A DNA stretch of 64,000 nucleotides from Plutella xylostella (Eukaryota > Arthropoda > Insecta > Lepidoptera > Plutellidae): the NCBI RefSeq assembly GCF_932276165.1, contig NC_063992.1, forward strand, positions 4,226,001-4,290,000, given 5' to 3'. This document shows positions 13,501-23,235 of the stretch, piece after piece. The position numbers and the translations under genes are program-made. Every line of letters begins with the position of its first letter. Position 1 is the stretch's first letter. The notes beneath the pieces are model-generated. The model made no database searches. It worked only from the letters and a program-made list of their open reading frames with translations, and was not told where the DNA came from.

Positions 13501-16500
13501 TCACACCCAAATCATGAAATCGTAAGAGCCTTAAAAAACACTTGCATTTTGCACCTTGTCCGAAAGAAATAGGAGTCAGTATCATGTGTCACATAATCGA
13601 AAACAACCGATCTGTCAAAGATTTCTATGCGCATTATCAATTTTGGAGCACTGTAGGTATGTATACCTAACACATAATTAATGAATAAGCTGGGAATGAT
13701 TTTGCTATACTTAGTTTCTAACTGGGTAAATATAATCTTCAATGGTAATTATAATCGCAGGGTTTCTAATTTATAAGCACGTATTGAAAATAGTGTAAAT
13801 ATCTTGGTCAGAGATATTAAGACAGTCAACAGACACGGTCCTGGGGACTCACTCTATATTATGAAAAACTAAGTTTCTGAGGCTCTACTCCATCTCCCTG
13901 TATAAAAAGTGTTGATGTCGCAGGCATCTGGTTTAATCTCCTGTTTGATTGAACCACTAGCCCGTTCATTGGTTCAGTCAAGACGTCGAACGTTACAATC
14001 AACGACTTGACGAGTTGTCCTTTAGTCATACAACTGAATAGCGCCATCCAATGAACGGGCTAGCGGTTCAATCAAACAAGAGATTAAACCAGATGCCTGC
14101 GACATTGACATCACGTCAGCTTCCGTCGTTCGTTTTTCGTCAGTATAGAGTAACCCTCCATGCGGGTTGAAGATGATTGATGAGGTCAGGGTGGTATGAT
14201 AAGTCTTTAACTGTTTTCTGCTTTGGACGAAACATTGGTAATCACATTTTTATATTATAAAGTAAACTAATCTACCAATACAATAGGTATTACTTATCTA
14301 TATAGTCTAGACTAGATAAGGGGGTAAGACAGTCACTGGGGGAAGACTATCAATGTGTAAAAATTAGTTATAAGCAGCTTCATTCTCTTATTTGTAACGC
14401 TGGTAAAGTGTTAACCACCACCAGTGGACCACTTTACCAGTGTGACAAACTAAGAATATATTATAGTTATATAGAATAAAGTGAATGAAGCTGCTTATAA
14501 CTAGTTTTTACACATAAATGGTCTTCCCCCGGTGACTGTCTTACTATACACCCCTACCTTACTATACACAGAACGTTGCAAATTCCGCCCAGATAGTACC
14601 TTTGCCTATAACAATACATTATACAGTATCAGCAGTTTCTTTATCGATTGATCATTGTTCGGGGGTCTGGCCTTCGTTCGACAGTACCGGAATCTCAGAA
14701 ACACTAAATAAAACAGTACTTTCATACAATTAGGGTTCATTATAGATTAACACTACAAAGTTTATCAAATAAAAAGTTTAGTATTTATGTAAACGTTTCC
14801 TGGTATGTTATGGGTACCTACTTATTGTGTATTCGTAAGTAACATTTCTCTGAGCACGAATCTACATATTTGCAGTTCTATGATAACGCAGTGTCTACTT
14901 AGGTATGTACTTAAGTAGAAAAAATACCTATTATTATATAAAATTAAATAAGATAACTGCCTCATAGATATTATTAGTTTATTTTAGTAAACATTCCTAT
15001 TCAATATACTTAAAGGAATTATCAGATAATAATATATGAATTAGCTGTGAAATATAAAACCACTAGGTGATGAAAATTTAATAATTCATGTAGCTCTGTT
15101 GGCCCTTACGAATTATATTTTGTGAAATATCTGGATGACTTCATTAAATTTTGGGTTCAACGTTGGCGGCTAAACTCGCAAACATTCAATTTGGACGCTC
15201 ACAGACTATCAAACAAAAAAATAACTCGTCGATGCGACTCTTCAGGAATTTTCTCTTGATAAATTAGCCATTCTGTAGTATGTAATTAATGACTACTGAA
15301 TACGTTATAATTAATTGCTTATCCACTGAAGGATTACCTGTCCATACCTAATAGTCCGCTCCCAATTACATTATAGCCGTAGGTGTACAGGTACTATCAT
15401 CATAATTCATAATTGAATAATCGTCAACGGACAGATATAGGCTTTTACCGTAACAATAATCTGGTTTTAGTCACTCAACCCCAATCGCTTCAACTTTTTG
15501 TTTGTAGATAGAAGAACCAACAGAACCTCAAAGCAATGTCACATCTGCGAAATATGAATCCAAGTTTAATCTTTTCCATTAATCCAGGGCGGTGGACTAC
15601 GGTCAAACGCATTTTAATTATGAAATTGACATATCACGAGCTCGCCTACAATATTCACTAGACCGAACACTTTGTGATTTAATAAAAGAGTTCGAATCTC
15701 CCCACTTATGAAATTAATTGTACAAGTGGGCACAGCGGCGGCCATTTTGCTTTCGGCTTTTTAATGCATATTTATATGTTTGCACACTTTAAAAACAAGG
15801 GCGAAGGCACGTGTGTTTATTATTTCAATCTGTAATTATACTCGTATGTGTGGGGGTTGTTTGCTTGTCACTTTTGCTGGAAAGTTTACATACGTGTAAA
15901 ATAAAAATAATTTACATCTCGATAATTGGCGAAGAGATAGGCTAGACAAAATTACTGATGTTGTCTCATCGTCATCGTCAGGTACTTGTAGTAATGTCAG
16001 TTACACTATCAGTTAAAAATAAAGGATCTTAGTCGGTCATCAAATATTTTTAATCAATCTGGAATAATTATTTACAAAAATACCAACGTTCCTTCATTAG
16101 ACAGACAGCTGACTGGTGGTGTAGGTACTATATTTACTCAGTGTTTTTCGAACACGAAAGCAGTTTAATACTAGCAAAAATGAAACGTATTTAATAACAT
16201 AAATGAAACGAAGGAAACAGCCACCTACACTTGTTATGACAGCCAGTGGGAGTGAGACGTGGTCCTGCAAAGCCTTATTCTGACCCCCGATAGCGAACTT
16301 TCGACAGCAACGATTTTTGGATTCAAAATGACAAATTTGACACTAATTATTTCGCGATAACCTTATGGGAACACGAAATATATAATTGAGATACCACAAG
16401 ATACCTATCAACTCTACATTAAATTTTTAGATAATTATGAGTGTGGCTTTTTATGCTTCACAATTAAAATACAGGTCAAATTTTACTGCTTGCTATAGTT

Positions 16501-19500
16501 ACACAAATTATGGGAATTGCCAAATTACCTAGCTACATCCTAACTAATATTATAAATGCGAAAGTAACTGTGTCTGACTGTCTGTCTGTTACTCTTTCAC
16601 GCCAAAACTACAGAACGGATTAGAATGAAATTTGGTATACAGATGGGCTAGACCCTGAGAAAGACAGTAACAGTCTCAGTACAACAGTCGAAATAAATAA
16701 CATCAGTTAATTGTACCTACATCTGATACAGATTTTACAAATATTAAAAGATTTAAACATCAATATAACCAAGTGTATCAGGAAATTTCCTTAGAGTCAT
16801 TATAAAACCGTTTCTTAACCGGAATATTCCTGAAAATAGTTTTCGCTGGAGACGGTTTCATAAGCTTTTTCTTGTGACAAGCTAACAGACTTGCCCACGT
16901 TTTCTTTTTGTTATTAAACATGGCTGTACCTTTGCTACGTTACATGTTTTGTTGTCCTCGACTTATGTGACAGTTTCTGAGTAAAATGTTGTTAGAGTGT
17001 ACGCCAGAGCCACTTGTCACGATAAATCACAACATATTTCGTACAAAGAGTTTTGCTATAATTCTAAGTACTTACTTACTATCTTGTAAAATATATCGTT
17101 AGGTCTGGTTAGGACAAACTAAGTTTGAACAAAGCGCTATACGAGTAACTTATGTTGTTAAATTTAAATTGTATTTCGGATTACAATTGGATTAACCACT
17201 GGAACGTACTTAAGAAGATAATTATAACAGTAACACAAGATAAGTAGTCGAGCTGGCTTCAGTGATCGTAACTTTTCAATGAGGTTAAGCAACAACTGGC
17301 ATGGTCAGCCATTGGATGGGTGACTGATTTCAAGTGGTTCTTTTCTGGACGCTTCCGTGTTTCGGACGGCACGTGAAGCCGTGCATCCAGGTTGCTACTT
17401 CGGCAGCAGTCGTTAAGCCTTGTCAGAGCCCTCGGGCAGCTTTATAGATTGAATTACATTAATTGATTAAGTAAAATTTCAACATATATTTTATTTTCTA
17501 TTGTCTTAATTTCCGAAAGATATTTCAATATTAAACGTGAAACCAGATTCTACAGAGTTTAATTCAGCTTCGTATTCGTATGACTTGAATGTTCATTCCG
17601 TATGTAACAGTTGCTATTCAAAAACTAAGACGTGTTCACAGCAGCACTAACAGCGGAATCAACTAGACAGGATGTAAATGAGATATTTTGAAAAAATAAC
17701 CAGGTCTGAAAATTATTCATAAAATTTACTCTTTTTCTGTCCGGGTAATATCGTTTTCTTTTATTTAGAAAGCGATGAATGAAGATGTTTAAGTTAAAGC
17801 CGCCTTAACCGAGCACCTCATGATATTTACCTTGTAAATTGTAATGAAGGTGAGGGAATTGTTTAGGTGTTGATACGAAGAAATTATCATTTTTTCGTCA
17901 TTCATATTTTTATTACTTTATTATTTCCTCGCATTTGTTATACACAGTGTTCAAAAACGCAGAAAATTCACAACACGTGCACTTATCTCATCGTAAATTG
18001 GTCTGCAATTCTGCACATCGGGTTTACTCTATATGACGAAAAACTAAGTTTCGGAGCGCTACCGAGAGCGAGCCACGACTCGACCGATTGCACGATAGCT
18101 CTCGTTCGTTCGATATAAAGTAACCTTCCAGTAATTATTATCTATCCCACATTCCGTGGCATTGTCTATGCTTGGCAACTAGAGCGTGCGTGTGCGATGC
18201 ATGCAGTAGTAGTACCTAGTAGTACCTAGTAGTAGCTGCCTCGTGTGTGCGTGGGTCGGCCGCGCCCCTCACGGTCAGTGCGAAGGGCGCGCCTTGCGCA
18301 AGCGCAAGATGAAGGCGCTAATAATTGTAGGTGTATCTGTATTCTAGTTTCGTAACTACTTCCGCAATTATGTTTCTGCTCGCAATGGAAATGCTTTGTT
18401 TTTGTGGGCGTGTCTCGGACCACTGTGCGCTTTGTTAGTTACTCTGAGGGATGCAAGTAATTTTTATAGGTTTGGCCATTTTGTGTCTTCAATTAAAGTT
18501 AAAAAGGTAGTTAGGGTAGGTATACATATAGTATTTGCAACGAAACCCTGAAATATAGAAGCTATTGCAACTTTAAAATATAATAATGTTAATACAATAA
18601 AAGGAAATGTAATTTAAATGTCGATATATCATCGTATGAATACATAGAGTGAATCAGATAACGAATAAAACAGCGCATCTGTTTCATTTGTCAAGGAACT
18701 AAACCGAGCAAAGATACGGTTAAACAATACCTACCTATACATAAAGCACAAACTACATAAAAGACATACTATGACAAAAAATAAATAGCACCCACGTCAC
18801 CAAACACACTCACGCATGGAAGTAAGTAATAAGTATTTCGAAGTAATAATAAAAGTAATTATTACTTCCATGCACTCACGTTGTCACGTTCAAAGAAAAA
18901 GTTCCACCTGCAATTGACGTTCCACAATGTCATTGGAACTTTTTCATTGCTCGTGTATTTTGATTTCCCATCCCTCCCCGCCCCTCCTGTCACCCAGTCC
19001 CCGGCCGCGTCAGGCTACCGGAAGTGACGTCGGCCGCCGCCGCGGCGCCGCGCCGGAAGCAGCTGAAGGGTTCTGTCACAAATCAACTTACCGACTACCC
19101 ACAAAAGGAAACTTTGTGCATTTCCGAGTCGGCGAGCGTGAAATCCGTAGTGCTCCAACCCTTGTGTGTTGATTTTAGAACATGGCGGAGAATTAGTTAG
19201 ATGAAAACAAAATGTGCTCATGCTTAAAAAATGTGGTATTGTTGGCATGCCCGCGCTGTTTGCTAGTGCTATATGTTTGAATGAATGTTTGATGTTTAAA
19301 TAGTTAATAGAAAATTATGCTGATAGATGTGTGATGAAATTTATTTCGTGTAAATTATGAAAGCTTAACTTGTAAATACACGTGTCCACTGCATTCACTA
19401 AAGATAATATGAAAAATGTTGTCGCTTGTACGACATATTAAGGTTCGGGTTTACGGGCAAAAGCAGTATACACACTAAAATCAGCCAAGTTACGTTAATC

Positions 19501-20345
19501 GAATTTATTTTCAGTCAAGGAACAAAAGTAACTAACACTAGGTATTTTTATTTCCCTAACTACATACTTTACGAACTGACTAAATTGAAACGGTCTTATT
19601 CATAAAAAGTTACGGGAGACCTATAGGCCTGCTATAAGCAAATGTCAAAAAAACTTTATTCATAAACGATCAATAGCGCTAAAGAACTCTCCAACTGATT
19701 CGTAAAACCTTGATATGCTAAAGTTGGCTGGACCCTACTATACACCTTCCGTAAGCCTCCTCTAGTACAAAAACATGGCGGCCGGTCAACAGCTGTTCTG
19801 CTTTATTGACGATTTGACATTTGTTGTGAGTTAATATTTGCTGAAAATAAGTTGCCATGGTAACGAAAAAATTTAATTTTTTTTTTTTGTGGCTTTTGGC
19901 TTGGCCAACTGCGCCTTTAAGCCAACGTAAACTTTTTTAAGTGCCGCGCCGTGGCTAACATAGATAATAGAGATTGATAAATGAATGAAAGTTTTCGCTA
20001 TTTTTGTTTATGGTTTCGTCGGACCGGCAACTTAATAGGGTAAATGTCAAAATGTTTGGTCTGTGAAATCTATTAGCATCACTATAGTTATTGAAGGTTT
20101 ACGGAACTATTATGAATAGAGATTTTTACGAAACCTCAAATAGGCTTAATGTGTTCCGTAACTATTGAGCTCAGTAAACCTACTTTAAGGTTTTTTTATG
20201 AATATGACCGAAAATTTATAATACTCCAAATAAAAGTCAACTAATGAAAATGATCACAGTAGTTAATGAAATTTAACACGTTTTTTTTTGTATTTCAGGA
20301 CCAGCTGTGCCGAATTTCTATTACCGAGGATTCTTTTTAAGATAA
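7580..20345 (+). CDS. Small secreted Pro/Gly-rich protein, three 3' exons (first exon not found)
   Basis: Exons: 7580-7736, 12720-12821 and 20299-20345. The splice sites are ...TGTCCCCAG/GCC, ACAG/GTAATT, ACCTTCCAG/GG, CAAG/GTAAAC and TATTTCAG/GA, and the phases agree (0, 1, 1). The encoded protein begins with a hydrophobic stretch, ALVVCCCAALVAA followed by QYEHYG, which looks like the second half of a signal peptide with cleavage before Q. It then carries a Ser/Ala/Asn-rich part, a Gly/Pro-rich exon (PSPAGDPGQTSGVVPGASG), and ends PNFYYRGFFLR. The mature peptide would be about 90 residues. A start codon must come from an upstream exon ending in phase 0; none could be identified with confidence. 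The exons are strikingly GC-rich against AT-rich introns. It resembles small cuticle or silk-gland type secreted proteins in composition, but no family motif (such as a Rebers-Riddiford chitin-binding domain) is seen, so no function is assigned. Confidence 0.7.
7705..8050 (+). repeat. Duplicated exon end / donor region
   Basis: The sequence around the donor (CCCAGGGCTAACACAGGTAATTTAGG, split here at the splice point ACACAG/GTAATT near 7737) recurs about 134 bp downstream near 7850-7880 as CACAGGGCTAACACCG/GTAATT. It is followed again by AAACACGTTTAAGTTCTGT. A third, weaker partial copy (GAGCGGATGTGCAACTTAA) lies near 8000-8050. Confidence 0.8.
8055..9990. other. Intron DNA without recognised genes
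   Basis: Lies in the intron between 7736 and 12720 of the secreted-protein gene. Nothing beyond short AT-rich sequence is recognised. Confidence 0.5.
10002..10510. mobile_element. hAT-type MITE, 509 bp
   Basis: Inverted ends TAGGGCATGCAATACCG and CGGTATTGCATGCCCTA-like are flanked by the perfect 8-bp direct repeat AATGGAAC (9994-10001 and 10511-10518). The terminal regions are packed with short palindromic AATACCGGTATT motifs. There is no coding capacity. The 8-bp duplication assigns it to the hAT superfamily. It lies in the intron of the secreted-protein gene. Confidence 0.9.
10519..11967. other. Intron DNA without recognised genes
   Basis: AT-rich; no exon or clear mobile element recognised between the two hAT insertions. 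Confidence 0.45.
11976..12610 (-). mobile_element. Internally deleted hAT transposon, 635 bp
   Basis: The ends are TAGAGATGCCACGAATA on the left and TATTCGTGGCAACACTA on the right, with a perfect 8-bp target duplication GTTTGGAG (11968-11975 and 12611-12618). The subterminal regions are built from repeated GAATATTCGG/TATTCGGTATTCGGCC units, which are likely transposase-binding repeats. It retains the C-terminal part of its own transposase on the minus strand. The right end lies only 109 bp before an exon of the secreted-protein gene. Confidence 0.92.
12163..12480 (-). pseudogene. hAT transposase C-terminal dimerisation domain (remnant)
   Basis: The minus-strand frame ending at 12163 reads DPYKWWSANKKQYPNLLKFA, then KTYLSSPGSSVSSERLFSE, then KRNRGLRKNAEMLVFIQHNL. 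This is the classic hAT dimerisation domain: W before a YP.L..LA helix, then SSERLFS, then a C-terminal hydrophobic helix. The N-terminal BED finger and the DDE catalytic core are missing, so the remnant cannot transpose. No ATG begins the frame. It is wholly inside the 11976-12610 element. Confidence 0.85.
12655..12699 (+). repeat. 17-bp tandem duplication in the branch-point region
   Basis: ATCCTATCCATATCACC occurs twice back to back, ending about 25 bp before the acceptor at 12719. Confidence 0.8.
12822..13840. other. Intron DNA without recognised genes
   Basis: Start of the 7.5 kb intron of the secreted-protein gene. AT-rich; nothing recognised. Confidence 0.45.
13844..14159. mobile_element. 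MITE with long inner inverted repeat
   Basis: Outer ends resemble each other in inverse (ACTCTATATTATGAAAAAC on the left, GTTTTTCGTCAGTATAGAGT-like on the right). Inside is an inverted repeat of about 58 bp with few mismatches (13914-13972 against 14048-14105), around a 75-nt loop. A related end occurs at 18025-18130. Superfamily not determined. Confidence 0.75.
14319..14555. repeat. Foldback element, arms about 75 bp
   Basis: The left arm from GGGGGTAAGACAGTCACTGG through AGTTATAAGCAGCTTCATTC (14320-14394) is matched in inverse by GAATGAAGCTGCTTATAACT through CCAGTGACTGTC-like sequence (about 14478-14554). The loop itself contains a smaller stem, GCTGGTAAAGTG / CACTTTACCAGTG. The RNA would fold into one long hairpin. 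Probably a MITE. Confidence 0.8.
14560..16535. other. Intron DNA without recognised genes
   Basis: No exon, RNA gene or clear repeat recognised. Confidence 0.45.
16538..16670 (+). mobile_element. Lepidopteran Helitron-like fragment (5' end)
   Basis: Starts TCCTAACTAATATTATAAATG directly after an A, followed by the block with TTCACGCCAAAACTACAGAACGG and ATGAAATTTGG. This matches the start of the fuller copy at 55402-55624. The 3' hairpin end is missing. Assignment to Helitron-like elements is from recall of the family. Confidence 0.65.
17250..17450 (+). mobile_element. 5S-rRNA-derived SINE-like copy
   Basis: The segment 17255-17327 (GAGGTTAAGCAACAACTGGC, then TGGTCAGCCATTGGATGGGTGAC) resembles the 5S rRNA internal control region, including the box C core GGATGGGTGAC. 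The body that follows (GACGGCACGTGAAGCCGTGC, GGTTGCTACTT, CAGCAGTCGTTAAGCC) is unrelated to 5S. It is too diverged at the 5' part for a functional 5S gene, and is best read as a 5S-headed SINE. Confidence 0.7.
18025..18130. mobile_element. MITE, short copy
   Basis: Begins GTTTACTCTATATGACGAAAA and ends with the inverse TATAAAGTAACC. It shares ACTCTATAT.A.GAAAAACTAAGTTTC with the left end of the 13844-14159 MITE. Confidence 0.6.
18275..18326 (+). other. Orphan signal-peptide-type first exon (candidate)
   Basis: An arthropod initiator TCAGT (18275-18279) in a GC-rich island is followed 30 nt later by an ATG with A at -3 (18309). The reading MKALII is followed directly by a donor-like GTAGGT at 18327, leaving phase 0. 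Short signal-peptide exons of this form are typical of insect secreted proteins. It matches the phase and content missing in front of the 7580 exon, but it lies downstream of it. No partner exon was proven. Confidence 0.3.
18814..18873. repeat. Short palindrome
   Basis: GCATGGAAGTAAGTAATAA is matched in inverse by TTATTACTTCCATGC with a small loop. It sits between CACTCACG repeats and next to a MITE fragment. Confidence 0.75.
18893..18954. mobile_element. MITE fragment (TCACGGGCAATGAAAAAG family)
   Basis: AAAAAGTTCCACCTGCAATTG and, in inverse, GGAACTTTTTCATTGCTCGTG match the ends of the fuller copy at 21221-21437. It is internally deleted. Confidence 0.65.
18998..19069 (+). other. Possible GC-rich cassette exon
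   Basis: After a pyrimidine-rich tract and CACCCAG there is a 72-nt open stretch, Ala/Arg-rich (VPGRVRLPEVTSAAAAAP..), ending at GAAGG/GTTCTG. It would enter and leave in phase 1, which fits the neighbouring exons at 12720 and 20299 exactly. The donor is weak, and the GC-rich block could equally be a CpG-rich regulatory island. Confidence 0.25.
19591..20210. mobile_element. MITE, about 620 bp
   Basis: Ends CGGTCTTATTCATAAAAAGT and, inverse, TTTTTTATGAATATGACCG. No coding capacity. It ends about 90 bp before the last exon of the secreted-protein gene. Confidence 0.7.
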
Positions 20346-20483
20346 ATATAATATAATATAAAATAATTGTAAGTAGATTATTTTAACAATTTGTACAAAA
20401 GAAACCTATAGTTACCTGAAAAGATTACCGGATAATAATTCAGCATTATGTTGTAAAATACGATACCAGTACATATGTAATTA

Positions 20484-20697
20484 AATAAATTGTACCTACC
20501 TAATTATTACTATGTAAATGCAAAGTTAGATTTATTTATAGGTAATTTATAAATTATTATAACTGTTTAACTGCGTACAATTTTTGTTGATGTACTATTT
20601 TTAATCATTATTATGTAAATATTTTATTCTGGAATTTCTTACCCATACTGTGATAAAAATGTTCATTACAAAATGTTTAAGTAACAATATTAATAAA
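20484..20697 (+). terminator. Poly(A) signals of the secreted-protein gene
   Basis: AATAAA hexamers at 20484-20489 and 20692-20697 lie 140 and 350 bp after the stop codon, in an AT-rich 3' region. Confidence 0.55.
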
Positions 20698-20699
20698 AT

Positions 20700-21218
20700 A
20701 AGTATTTAACTAACAGAGCTTTATTGAAAAGATAAGTCATTTGCTTTTCACTTTGTATAATAAATAATCATTTAGACATACATGACTAAAATGTATCGAC
20801 AGTTCGGACATCTAAGTATTCTTTTACGATAAACTGTAACTGTATTACCTACTACAAAAAAAATATCAAACAAATCATGTATATAAATCGTCAAAAACTG
20901 AAAAAAATATAAAAGCATTCTTCTATTAAATAAAATAATTACATTTTAAAACTTTTGAAGTTTTTTGTAAATGCATTGTAAAGATAGCGTATTTTCGTTG
21001 TAAATATGTATCAGATGTTCAAAGCCTTATTGGGAAAATGCAGATAGTATAAAAAGGTAAATAAGTTTCGATAGTAGGATATCTGTAAGAAGACTCTTTC
21101 ATCGCCTTACGTGCCTCATTTCATCACCTAAACGAAAATCCCCCCGCGCCGTGTCACCAGAGAGATTAGTATGGATGTGTGGCATATGTACCTCCATTTC
21201 TTTAACTCTATCAGATAA
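20700..21218. other. Gene-free AT-rich stretch
   Basis: Nothing recognised. Confidence 0.45.
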
Positions 21219-21220
21219 TA

Positions 21221-21437
21221 CTCACGGGCAATGAAAAAGTTCCACTCACAAAATGCCGCACCAAACAACGTCATTTTTTTCATACAGTAAATATAAAAAT
21301 TGAATAAAATATTTTTGTTTTTAGTTGATGCTCTGTTAAATGTACTTCAATGTTGCAGAAGCCGTCATTAAGCTAGCTTTTTCCATTCAGAAGTAATTTG
21401 GTGTTTTTCTCAGTGGAACCTTTTCATTGCCCGTGAG
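21221..21437. mobile_element. MITE (TCACGGGCAATGAAAAAG family), full copy
   Basis: The left end CTCACGGGCAATGAAAAAGT is matched in inverse by the right end ACCTTTTCATTGCCCGTGAG. About 217 bp. Truncated relatives are at 18893-18954 and 33684-33755, and possible single ends near 52363 and 55885. Confidence 0.8.
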
Positions 21438-21954
21438 TGTACTTATGATTCGGAAAGCACTATTTTTTTATTTTAGCGATGTCAAACTATAAATCTTTAG
21501 ATTATAAGTAGATAGAGCCGAATTTTAAACAACAAAACAATTTTGGCAGATTTCAATTTGTTTCAGAAGCGTTATAAATATTTATATTATTAGTATCAGA
21601 CTATGTTAGTGGTAGGTAAATATATATTAGCTAGAACCAGTTTAGTATTACTTATAAGTAAAACCAGGTTTGTCTAATAACACGTATCCACATAATTTTA
21701 TCATATAGGGGGACATATCTTTCTTTAAATTAGATCTTCTTCCGTATGGTACTATCGCTCGTCTGCTTTGTATTCTCCACAAAACTATTTACTTGACGAA
21801 TCTGTCACGGCAAGAGGCTGTCTTCATATGCAGGATGTTTTTTTACTTCACTGAATCTGATGATAGTGACTTGATAGATAAATGAATGTTTTAAAGATGA
21901 AATACATAACGTTTTGAACGTACATGATGATGGTGAAACAAATAATTATAAACA

Positions 21955-22275
21955 AACAAAAAACCCGACTGCACGCTAAAAAGATGAAAACAAGCCCCAA
22001 TGTTAATGGAAAGTATCGCAGGCGGCGACCAGCAGAGGGTTCACCATTTAGCTGAATGTTTCTTAGATAGGTTTTTCTTAAATACCTTGTGTGGCGGTCA
22101 TGTTGGTCCCCGCCTGCGATACTTTCCATTAACATTGGTGTTGGTGTTGCTGTCCTATGGTACCCCAGTGGTACAGAGGGCCTTCACAAGCGTGCGCCAC
22201 GCCGTTCTGTTTGCAACATTAACATTGGGGCTTGTTTTAATCTTTTCCCTCCTCCTTCGGCAGTCAGGTAAAAAT
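21955..22275. repeat. Nested inverted-repeat (foldback) element
   Basis: CCAATGTTAATGGAAAGTAT..GCAGGCGG (21996-22025) is matched in inverse at 22109-22137. The flanking GAAAACAAGCCCCAATGTTAA (21986 on) is matched again further out at 22216-22243. The outermost bases AAACCCGACTGC and GCAGTCAGGT are also imperfectly inverse. One arm therefore has two possible partners, giving alternative stems. No coding capacity. Confidence 0.75.
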
Positions 22276-22823
22276 ACATAAAAAGTAAGAAAATAATAGT
22301 AAGTAAGTAAGGTATAATTATATGGACCTGTCAAAGTTATGTAGGTATTTGCTAAACCATTTTTTCTTTACATATTCTTTATCCCTAGTAGGTATAGGCA
22401 TATTGTGCAGTAGTTTTGAAGGAATAGGGCCACACTTATGTAATAATATGTAAAATAGGTAGCCAAAATAGATAAAAGTGCCCAACCAATGCCGGGCTTC
22501 AAAGGAACCATTATGCAAAATATATCGTCAAAGTAATGTATATTTCGAACCGTCTCTTTAGTTTCAAATAAAGAATGTTAGTGGCTCTTTCTGTTTTTCG
22601 AAGAAAGGTGTGTAAGAAAATTGAATAGGCGAGGCGGTGGTAAAAGGAATATAAGTATTTGGTGCCAACGCTATATGAGCAAGTGTATAAAATATGATAT
22701 AATGAATTTAATTGAATCCTTTATTGAATCCTGAATTCTTATTCGTGTTTTTAAAAGATCTTGTTTTTTAAATTTTGTTGAGGCAAAGCTTATTCTTAGC
22801 TTATTGCTTTTGGTTACTTTTCC

Positions 22824-23235
22824 TTTTTTTTTTTTTTTTTTTTTTTTTAATCTATTTTTATTTAGGGACTTTGATTTCTATAGAAAGCATGTCAGTCCCA
22901 TCATACCCTAATACAGATAACAAACAAATCAGCTTACACTTTTTCTTAACCTTAAACTAAATCTAACAAAGTTAAATAGTAGCTTGCAACTTTCTGAGTG
23001 TGGGCTTGCGAGAATATATTGCATGGCTCCTAAATCTAAAACATTAATATTAAGTAACTTAAATAATACATCTCTGTCGGCCTGGTTCCGGACACACTCC
23101 ATTACTAGATGTTGGGCATCTTCAATCACACCACACCGATCACAATTGGGGGATTCTGTCTTCTTCATCAAAAAACCAAATTTATTTAATGGCATGAGTC
23201 CGGAACGCAGTCTGTGAGCAACAATAACATTTCTC
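22824..23235 (-). mobile_element. 5'-truncated non-LTR (LINE) 3' end
   Basis: The minus-strand frame 23195-22929 (88 codons, open beyond its ATG) contains CDRCGVIEDAQHLVMEC. This is the CxxC..H..C finger found at the C-terminus of Jockey/CR1/R1-type LINE ORF2 proteins, preceded by LRSGLMPLNKFGF. Downstream on the same strand (lower coordinates) is a 25-nt poly(A), seen here as poly(T) at 22824-22848. The reverse transcriptase is absent, as is usual for 5'-truncated insertions. Confidence 0.8.

Noticed and set aside
17281..17335. Functional 5S rRNA gene.
   Set aside because: Only the central and 3' control-region similarity is present; the 5' third does not match and the sequence continues into an unrelated repeat body.
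22000..22281. Open frames on both strands starting MLMESIAGGDQ as genes.
   Set aside because: The identical starts arise because the DNA is palindromic; no conserved protein continues from either.
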